From positions 1 through 5,019 of the forward strand of contig DRLW01000739.1 of assembly GCA_011375275.1 (NCBI GenBank): 5,019 nucleotides of DNA, written 5' to 3'. Below are positions 1 through 5,019 of this stretch, in pieces. Source of the stretch: Bacteroidota bacterium. Lineage in GTDB: Bacteria; Zhuqueibacterota; Zhuqueibacteria; Zhuqueibacterales; Geothermadaptataceae. The translations under genes were made by a program, and so were the position numbers. Numbering within the stretch: position 1 is the first letter of the stretch; each line of letters opens with the position of its first letter. The notes under the pieces were generated by a model. It had not been told where the DNA came from and searched no databases. It worked only from the letters and a program-made list of their open reading frames with translations.

Positions 1-1389
1 GATATCGAGTTTAAGAATCTGGGTCTGCTGATCATCGATGAAGAGCAGCGCTTTGGTGTTGCAGCGAAAGAAAAAATCAAACAACTGCGTGTCAATGTCG
101 ATGTGCTGGCGCTGAGTGCAACACCCATACCGCGAACCCTGCAGATGTCTTTGCTGGAAATCCGCGACATGTCGTTGATCAATACACCGCCACGGGACCG
201 GCTTCCGATCCATACTGAGACGATAGAGTTCGATCCGCGTGTCATCCGGCAGGCGATGTTACATGAGCTTCAGCGTGGCGGGCAGATTTATTTCGTACAC
301 AACCGGATTCAGTCCATCGATATGATTGCGCGGAGAATAAAAGAGATCGTGCCGGAGGCAGATATCGCTGTAGCTCACGGGCAGATGAATGTCAAAGAGC
401 TCGAGCACGTCATGCATGACTTCATGCAGAAGAAGTATCACATTCTGATCAGCACGATGATCATCGAGTCCGGACTGGATATCCCCAATGTTAATACGAT
501 TTTTATCAACCGGGCGGATAAGTTCGGCCTGGCCCAGCTTTACCAGCTCCGTGGCAGAGTCGGCCGTTCAAACCGCAAGGCTTATTGCTATCTGATCATC
601 CCGCCGCTGAAAAAGCTCACCCGCGAGGCCATACAGCGCCTGGAAACCGTGGAGGAGTTCACAGAGCTCGGCAGTGGCTTTCATATCGCCATGCGGGATC
701 TTGAAATCAGAGGAGCTGGGAGTATTCTTGGGGGAGAGCAAAGCGGCTTTATCGAGTCGCTTGGAATCGATCTTTACATGAAAATCCTCGATGAAGCGAT
801 CAAAGAGTTCCAGCACGACCAGGAGGAGGGGCAGGAAGAGAAAGACTTTCTGCCGGAGGAATGCCGCGTAGAGGCCGATGTCGATGCGTATTTGCCGCAG
901 AAGTATGTGAGCATACCTTCGGAGCGCGTCGAGATATATCGCCAGGTCGCGCATGCGCGCGATCACGAATTAATTGAAGACGTGCGCGAGGAGCTAAAGG
1001 ATCGCTACGGCCGCTTACCGGCGGAAGCAGAAAATATGCTGAACATCGCCATCGTCTCGTTGTTGGGACGCCAGCATGGTTTTGGGCGTATCGTCATCAA
1101 AAAGCAAACGGCGATGTGCGTCTTTCACGATGCGCTCGTCGAATCGTCGCAGGAACAATTCAAGGCGCTGTTGGGTAAGATGGTGCTGTCGGCTCTGTAT
1201 CCTGTCGAGCTGTTTCAGGACAAAAAAACAGGGATCAAAATCACCTTTCCGGACGATGAGGATGCCTTGTTCGGAATGAAGGCATTTTTGGTAAACGCAC
1301 TGTCTGCAGAAAACCCGGAAACGATTGCGGCGCTGGATGATGATACTGAGCAAGAGCAGAAAAAAAACAACGGAGACCGCACTTTATGA
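1..1389 (+). CDS. mfd: Transcription-repair coupling factor Mfd, C-terminal part (5' end outside window)
   Basis: Mfd is a cytoplasmic ATP-driven DNA translocase that pushes stalled RNA polymerase off DNA lesions and recruits UvrA for nucleotide excision repair. The frame is open from base 1, giving 462 visible residues. The E. coli protein has 1148, so roughly the last 40 percent is present. Numbering from the window edge, I see the Walker B-type DEEQ (13-16), motif III SATPIPRT (39-46), the second RecA-like lobe with AHGQM (125-129) and STMIIESGLDIP (151-162), and the motif VI QLRGRVGR (182-189). The RecG/Mfd TRG translocation region follows (about 224-259, with EIRGAGSILGGEQSG). After an acidic linker comes the TRCF C-terminal domain (about 289-410), which in E. 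coli Mfd masks the UvrA-binding module. The tail is short and hydrophilic. The order of SATPIPRT, TRG and TRCF domain separates it from RecG. The stop overlaps the next gene by 4 bases. No key motif in the visible part is broken. Confidence 0.97.
   Translation, partial: DIEFKNLGLLIIDEEQRFGVAAKEKIKQLRVNVDVLALSATPIPRTLQMSLLEIRDMSLINTPPRDRLPIHTETIEFDPRVIRQAMLHELQRGGQIYFVHNRIQSIDMIARRIKEIVPEADIAVAHGQMNVKELEHVMHDFMQKKYHILISTMIIESGLDIPNVNTIFINRADKFGLAQLYQLRGRVGRSNRKAYCYLIIPPLKKLTREAIQRLETVEEFTELGSGFHIAMRDLEIRGAGSILGGEQSGFIESLGIDLYMKILDEAIKEFQHDQEEGQEEKDFLPEECRVEADVDAYLPQKYVSIPSERVEIYRQVAHARDHELIEDVREELKDRYGRLPAEAENMLNIAIVSLLGRQHGFGRIVIKKQTAMCVFHDALVESSQEQFKALLGKMVLSALYPVELFQDKKTGIKITFPDDEDALFGMKAFLVNALSAENPETIAALDDDTEQEQKKNNGDRTL
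1372..1375 (+). promoter_or_regulatory. Ribosome binding site for the lipoprotein gene
   Basis: GGAG lies inside the last codons of mfd, with a 10-base spacer to the ATG at 1386. It supports that start over the in-frame ATGs at 1398 and 1404. With the ATGA overlap, re-initiation by ribosomes finishing mfd is also likely. Confidence 0.5.
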
Positions 1390-2252
1390 TCAGAAGTATG
1401 AAAATGAACGCGCTGTTTCTTGTGGTAGCTATAGTTTTGGTTCTCTCCGGATGTGCCCGGGAAGAAAAGACGAGTCCGGTTATCCTCAAGGTTGGCAGTG
1501 AGACCCTGACCCTCGAAGAGCTGCGGCACATGCTGCCGGCCGCGGCCAGGGATAAAATCACCCGCGATGATATTCAGGATATGCTGACGCGCTGGATCAA
1601 TGCGCACTTGCTCTATGAGCAAGCCAAGGCTGCCGGTTTTGGCAATGATCCAGAGATCGAAAGCCGGGTTCAGGAATACCGCGTCAACCTCATCGGCAGC
1701 GCATACATCGATTCGGTTTTGAATTTCGATACCACGTTTCCGGACTCTGTGTATGAATCCTACTATGAGCAGAACAGCGATGATTTCACGTTGACGGCGA
1801 ACGAGTATTATTTAAAGCAGATGCTTTTTAAAAGAAAAAAAGAGGCGGATTCGACATATAACCTGATTCTGCGCGGCCGGCCATTTGACAGCCTGGCGGT
1901 TTATTTTGCCACGAAGCAAGAGCCGGGCTTCGAGTGGGATATCGGTTTTGTCACCGAAGATATGGTGATCGAACCCATAGCGAAACGAGTGCGCCGAATG
2001 AGGGTTGGCCAGGTTCGCAGGCCCTTTAAAACCTCCTATGGCTATCATATTTTCAAACTCGAAGAGGTCGCCCGGAAAGGAACTGTGAAGCCGCTCTCCC
2101 GCGTTCGTGATGAAATACATGCCCGGCTTTTGCACAAAGCCCGGCAGGAACGGTATCGCCGCCACATCAGTCGCTTGAAAAGCACGATTCCGATAGAACG
2201 CAATTATCGTGTCATCGACAGAGTTCCTCTCGATTCTCTGTTCAGCAACTGA
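1386..2252 (+). CDS. Lipoprotein with SurA/PpiC-like layout and a degenerate parvulin domain
   Basis: A 288-residue protein starts with a lipoprotein signal: basic start, hydrophobic stretch 8-20, lipobox LSGC with the lipidated cysteine at 23. It should be anchored to a membrane facing the periplasm. Residues about 33-113 resemble the helical N-terminal chaperone part of SurA/PpiC proteins (VGSETLTLEELRHML, then an INAHLLYEQAKAAGF helix). Residues about 140-228 align with a parvulin peptidyl-prolyl isomerase domain, best seen at the end (SYGYHIFKLEEV, His221). The first catalytic-type histidine (normally in an R-HILV strand) is replaced by Gln145 in LKQMLF, and the usual acidic loop plus GGDLG is reduced to EPGFEWDIGFV. 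The C-terminus is a basic helix (238-266) ending in DSLFSN, typical of this family. I infer a chaperone or scaffold role more than an active isomerase. Its neighbours are mfd, overlapping by 4 bases, and the SurA-like gene 232 bases downstream. Membership of the SurA/PpiC family is fairly sure; the exact function is not. Confidence 0.85.
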   Translation: MIRSMKMNALFLVVAIVLVLSGCAREEKTSPVILKVGSETLTLEELRHMLPAAARDKITRDDIQDMLTRWINAHLLYEQAKAAGFGNDPEIESRVQEYRVNLIGSAYIDSVLNFDTTFPDSVYESYYEQNSDDFTLTANEYYLKQMLFKRKKEADSTYNLILRGRPFDSLAVYFATKQEPGFEWDIGFVTEDMVIEPIAKRVRRMRVGQVRRPFKTSYGYHIFKLEEVARKGTVKPLSRVRDEIHARLLHKARQERYRRHISRLKSTIPIERNYRVIDRVPLDSLFSN

Positions 2253-2484
2253 AGGGCATGGCACGCCGTGAGCAGTCCGGGGAATGCGTTGTATCTGTAA
2301 AATAAGGAAATTGTTGTCACGATTCGGTCTGCCGGGTTGTGTACCCAAACAGGGTCAAGAGGCAGGAACCCAGCAGCTCACACCAGAGTCGTTGCACGAT
2401 ATTTTTTGTCGTCTCTGTTATTTTATGGCTGTAAAGTAAACATGCGTTGTGAAATTTCAGCTTAACAGGCAAGGAAGTATAAAG
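2253..2484 (+). other. Intergenic gap between the two SurA/PpiC-family genes
   Basis: This 232-base stretch is the only sizeable gap in the window. No frame holds a convincing gene: the longest obvious reading, ATG at 2259, stops after 15 codons. I see no strong hairpin followed by a T-run, so no clear intrinsic terminator for the upstream genes. A small GGGT/ACCC hairpin (2334-2337 with 2343-2346) has only four pairs. The 3' half is AT-rich (about 2398-2440) compared with the flanking coding DNA, as expected for a promoter or 5' leader of the downstream gene. No box matches a consensus well enough to name. Confidence 0.5.
2471..2476 (+). promoter_or_regulatory. Ribosome binding site fixing the surA start at ATG 2485
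   Basis: AAGGAA sits 8 bases upstream of ATG 2485. The longer reading from GTG 2449 would put a hydrophilic 12-residue extension in front of a clean signal peptide and has no purine-rich site at the right distance. This site therefore decides the start. Confidence 0.7.
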
Positions 2485-3762
2485 ATGAAGAGAATTCTTT
2501 CCGCCCTGATGTTTTTCGCCGTAGCCATCAGTCCGCTCGCCGGGCAGGATGTCATCGATAGAATCGTCGCTATCGTCGATGAAAACATCATTTTGCAGTC
2601 CGAACTGAACCAGTTTGCCTACACATACGCTGTGCAATCGAAGATCGACATCAGCAAAAACCCGGAAGCATTTGCAGCGTTGCGTGAGAAGATACTCGAC
2701 GAGCTGATCATTCAAAAAGTGTTGCTCGTCAAGGCCAAAGAGGACAGCATCGAAGTGGATGCCCGGCAAATCGATTCGATGCTTGATGAACAGATTAAGG
2801 GCATGGTCCGGCAGGTGGGTTCTGAGAAGAAGCTGGAGGACGAGCTCGGGATGTCCATGCGTAAAATCCGCAATCGCTTTCGCGAGCAGATAGAGGAGCG
2901 CGCGCTGGTTGAAAATTTGAAAAGCAAGAAACTCGCAACGATTTCTGTGGGCAAGGGTGAAATCGAGGAGTTCTACAAGACGATGAAAGACAGCCTTCCG
3001 AGAGTGGAGGAATCTGTCAATCTGAGCCATATTCTGGTCTCGGTCAGCGCAGGCGGTGATGCCCGCGAGAAAGCGCTGGCAAAAATCAAGGAGGTACAGC
3101 AGAAACTGGAGGCGGGTGAGCCTTTTGAAAAACTCGCACAGGAATATTCCGACGATCCTTCCGGCAGCAGAGGGGGAGACCTGGGTTTCATCCAGCGGGG
3201 GGATCTGGTGGTGCCCTATGAGGAAGCTGCTTTTGCCCTTGAAATCGGACAGATATCCGATATCGTCGAAACAGAGTTTGGTTTTCACATCATCAAGCTG
3301 GAAGACCGGCTGGGAGAGAAAATACGCACCCGGCATATTCTGGTACAGGTTCCGATAACAGACGAAGACGAAAAGCGCACGCTGGCTTTTCTCGATAGTT
3401 TGCGCTCAGCCATCCTGGCCGGAGAAATTTCTTTCACCGATGCGGCGAAAAAATATAGCGAGGACGAAACCACCCGGGAGCAGGGGGGCAATCTGGGTTG
3501 GTTTGAAATCCGGCAGATTCAGTTGCCGGAGTTTAAGCAGGTAGCGGAAACGCTCGAAGTCGGCGACATTTCCCATCCGATCAAGGGGCAGGTTGGTTAT
3601 CATCTCGTGCGTCTGAATGACAAGAAGGCAGCGCGGGAAATTTCATTTGATGAGGATTATGAGCAGCTCAAAGCATGGGCCCTGCAGTTGAAGCGCGAGA
3701 AGTTTTTCCGTAGTTGGGTGCAGGAATTGAAAAAAGAGTTTTATATCAAGAAAAACACCTGA
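2485..3762 (+). CDS. surA: SurA-like periplasmic chaperone / peptidyl-prolyl cis-trans isomerase
   Basis: SurA binds unfolded outer-membrane proteins in the periplasm, carries them to the BAM machinery and isomerises peptidyl-prolyl bonds. From ATG 2485 the product has 425 residues, against 428 for the E. coli precursor. A Sec signal peptide (hydrophobic core 5-16) is probably cut near Ala19-Gly20. The N-terminal chaperone domain (about 22-165) opens with IVAIVDENIILQSELNQF, a SurA hallmark. Two parvulin domains follow: the first about 178-273 (SHILV with His182, YSDDPSGSRGGDLGFI, FGFHIIKL with His268), the second about 281-378 (RHILV with His284, YSEDETTREQGGNLGWF, GYHLVRL with His373). A C-terminal helix (386-420) matches the family. 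Both parvulin domains keep the conserved histidines and GG-LG motif, unlike E. coli, where only the second is an active isomerase. The peptidase gene begins 28 bases after the stop, so the two are probably co-transcribed. The alternative GTG start at 2449 is less likely. Confidence 0.93.
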   Translation: MKRILSALMFFAVAISPLAGQDVIDRIVAIVDENIILQSELNQFAYTYAVQSKIDISKNPEAFAALREKILDELIIQKVLLVKAKEDSIEVDARQIDSMLDEQIKGMVRQVGSEKKLEDELGMSMRKIRNRFREQIEERALVENLKSKKLATISVGKGEIEEFYKTMKDSLPRVEESVNLSHILVSVSAGGDAREKALAKIKEVQQKLEAGEPFEKLAQEYSDDPSGSRGGDLGFIQRGDLVVPYEEAAFALEIGQISDIVETEFGFHIIKLEDRLGEKIRTRHILVQVPITDEDEKRTLAFLDSLRSAILAGEISFTDAAKKYSEDETTREQGGNLGWFEIRQIQLPEFKQVAETLEVGDISHPIKGQVGYHLVRLNDKKAAREISFDEDYEQLKAWALQLKREKFFRSWVQELKKEFYIKKNT

Positions 3763-3781
3763 ACCGGTGCAGATTCTTCAC

Positions 3782-3786
3782 AGGAG
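3782..3786 (+). promoter_or_regulatory. Ribosome binding site for the M14 peptidase gene
   Basis: AGGAG lies in the 28-base gap after surA, with a short 4-base spacer to ATG 3791. The ATG is immediately followed by a good signal peptide, so the start is well supported even though the spacing is on the short side. Confidence 0.55.
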
Positions 3787-3790
3787 CCGA

Positions 3791-5019
3791 ATGAAACAAT
3801 TGAACCGTTTGCTTTTCAGCGCGATCCTGATCCTGCTGTTTGCCCAGACCGTGATGGCGCAATTTCGCTTTACCCCCGGAGCAGAATATGATCAGCACAT
3901 CGCTTCGCCGGCAGAGTTTTTGGGATATCAACCGGGAGAAACATTCACACCGCATCACCGCATCGAAGATTATCTGCGCTATCTTGCGGATAAATCAGAC
4001 CGGGTTCTGCTGCAAAAGTATGGACAGACCTACGAGTCGCGTCCGCTGCTGCTTTTGATTATTTCCTCTCCTGCCCATCTCAGAGATCTGGAGAAGATCA
4101 AGAAAGAGCACGCCAGGCTGCGCGAAAAAAGCGCAACCGGGCGCGAGAGTCTGATCACGACCTTGCCGGCCGTGGCCTGGCTGAGTTATGGCGTGCACGG
4201 CAATGAATCCTCTTCTGCAGAAACTGCTCTGCAGGTTGCCTGGACACTGGCTGCCGCCCGTGACTCCCTCACCCGGGCGATTTTGACCAACCTCGTCGTT
4301 ATCATCGATCCGCTGCTCAACCCGGATGGCCGTGAGCGCTATGTGAACTGGTACAGAAGCGCTGCCGGCAGCCGGGCCAACGCTGATCCCAACAGCGTGG
4401 AACACATCGAACCCTGGCCCGGCGGGAGAGGCAATCACTATTACTTCGATCTCAACCGGGACTGGGCGTGGGCTACGCAGAAAGAAACGCGTGCGCGCCT
4501 TCGGGTATATCGTGAGTGGTATCCGCAGGTCCATGTGGATTTTCATGAGATGGGTGCCAACAGTTCGTACTTCTTTTTCCCGCCTCAGGGGCCTATCCTC
4601 CAGGACCTGCCTGCATCAACGCTCACGTGGATGGAGCGTTACGGCCAGGCCAATGCCCGGGCCTTTGATCGCCGCGGCTGGCCATACTACACTGCCGAGA
4701 ATTTTGATCTTTTTTATCCCGGCTATGGCGATTCCTGGCCGAGTATCAACGGCGCCATCGGCATGACATACGAGCAGGCCGGGCACGGAGCGGCCGGTGC
4801 GCTCTACAGACGAAAAGACGGTACCCTCCTGACCCTGGCAGACCGCATCAGACACCATTTTGTCAGCTCCCTGACGACGCTGCAAACCACTGCGGCTCAT
4901 CGCGTCGAACGGCTGCGCGACTATGCTGCATTCTGGAAAAAGGGGGCGAAAGACGCTTTCAAAGGATATATTCTGCAGTCGATGGCTTCACAGGCACGTT
5001 TGCAGGAGCTGGTGCATAC
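3791..5019 (+). CDS. Secreted M14-family zinc metallopeptidase, N-terminal part (3' end outside window)
   Basis: M14 enzymes are zinc carboxypeptidases and related hydrolases. The frame stays open to the right edge, giving 409 complete codons. A Sec signal peptide (hydrophobic core 7-18) with VMA before Gln24 predicts cleavage after Ala23, so the enzyme works in the periplasm or outside the cell. The mature start has FLGYQPGETFTPHHRIEDYL (43-62) and YGQTYESRPLLLLIISS (77-93), the segment that precedes the metal site in this group. The first zinc motif is HGNE (His136, Glu139), followed by LNPDGRER (176-183) and DLNRDW (220-225); Asn222-Arg223 match the carboxylate-binding Asn-Arg of carboxypeptidase A. 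The third zinc ligand is most likely His252 in DFHEMG, and the catalytic Glu is probably Glu328 in TYEQAGHG. All expected catalytic positions are present. The visible protein already exceeds a bare M14 domain (about 300 residues), so a further C-terminal part is expected. The substrate cannot be read from the sequence. Co-transcription with surA is likely from the 28-base spacing. Confidence 0.88.
   Translation, partial: MKQLNRLLFSAILILLFAQTVMAQFRFTPGAEYDQHIASPAEFLGYQPGETFTPHHRIEDYLRYLADKSDRVLLQKYGQTYESRPLLLLIISSPAHLRDLEKIKKEHARLREKSATGRESLITTLPAVAWLSYGVHGNESSSAETALQVAWTLAAARDSLTRAILTNLVVIIDPLLNPDGRERYVNWYRSAAGSRANADPNSVEHIEPWPGGRGNHYYFDLNRDWAWATQKETRARLRVYREWYPQVHVDFHEMGANSSYFFFPPQGPILQDLPASTLTWMERYGQANARAFDRRGWPYYTAENFDLFYPGYGDSWPSINGAIGMTYEQAGHGAAGALYRRKDGTLLTLADRIRHHFVSSLTTLQTTAAHRVERLRDYAAFWKKGAKDAFKGYILQSMASQARLQELVH

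Noticed and set aside
948..959. Perfect 12-base palindrome CGCGCATGCGCG
   Set aside because: It falls inside the conserved C-terminal part of mfd and is explained by GC-rich Ala/Arg codons. It occurs once, with no partner site.
2259..2306. Tiny frame of 15 codons starting at ATG 2259
   Set aside because: It is too short, has no ribosome site and encodes no recognisable peptide feature.
2334..2346. GGGT-TGTGT-ACCC hairpin as a terminator
   Set aside because: There are only four base pairs and no T-run follows.
1812..2348. A 178-codon open frame on the minus strand, opposite the lipoprotein gene
   Set aside because: It overlaps a well-supported coding gene and has no domain, signal or ribosome site of its own that I can support.
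2392..2421. Possible promoter: TTGCAC (2392-2397) with TGTTAT (2416-2421), and a TAnnTTTG-like string near 2399
   Set aside because: The first box matches only three of six consensus positions with an 18-base spacer, and the TAnnTTTG-like string has one base too many. Neither is better than chance.
2449..2484. GTG at 2449 as the start of the SurA-like protein
   Set aside because: It would add 12 hydrophilic residues before a clean signal peptide and lacks a good ribosome site. AAGGAA at 2471-2476 is correctly spaced for ATG 2485.
2317..3336. A 339-codon open frame on the minus strand, opposite surA
   Set aside because: It lies almost wholly antisense to a clear SurA-like gene. Its translation shows no recognisable domain and reads like a reverse-complement shadow of the coding strand.
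3995..4546. A 183-codon open frame on the minus strand, opposite the M14 peptidase
   Set aside because: The plus-strand frame carries all the M14 catalytic motifs through this interval. The antisense reading has no family resemblance.

Overview
The window is a compact, co-directional bacterial stretch with every gene on the + strand. It holds the 3' part of mfd, a lipoprotein with a SurA/PpiC-type layout, a complete SurA-like periplasmic chaperone/isomerase, and the 5' part of a secreted M14-family zinc metallopeptidase. Only the two middle genes are complete. I see no RNA genes, insertion sequences, CRISPR arrays or attachment sites.

Layout: mfd enters from the left edge (1-1389) and overlaps the lipoprotein gene (1386-2252) by four bases (ATGA), which implies translational coupling. 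A 232-base gap without a convincing gene (2253-2484) follows, the only sizeable gap in the window. Then comes the surA-like gene (2485-3762; its ATG at 2485 fits better than an upstream GTG at 2449). After 28 bases the M14 peptidase gene (3791) begins and runs off the right edge. The peptidase has no stop codon inside the window.

Together: Mfd is a cytoplasmic DNA translocase that removes stalled RNA polymerase and recruits nucleotide excision repair. The other three products all carry export signals: one lipobox and two Sec-type signal peptides. Two of them belong to the SurA/PpiC chaperone group that escorts outer-membrane proteins, and the third is an envelope or extracellular peptidase. 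From the lipoprotein onward the window is therefore an envelope protein-folding and proteolysis cluster placed behind a DNA-repair gene.

Organism: the SurA-like protein and lipobox protein point to a diderm bacterium with an outer membrane. Signal peptides ending in an alanine or glycine followed by Gln, the paired SurA/PpiC genes behind mfd, and the type of M14 peptidase suggest the broad FCB assemblage (Bacteroidota, Ignavibacteriota, Calditrichota, KSB1 and relatives). This placement is inference from general familiarity and was not tested by any search. Base composition looks uniform and moderately GC-rich, with no visible sign of recent transfer. I regard the region as largely ordinary chromosome. 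The points most worth a second look are the eroded isomerase active site of the lipoprotein and the divergent M14 peptidase.
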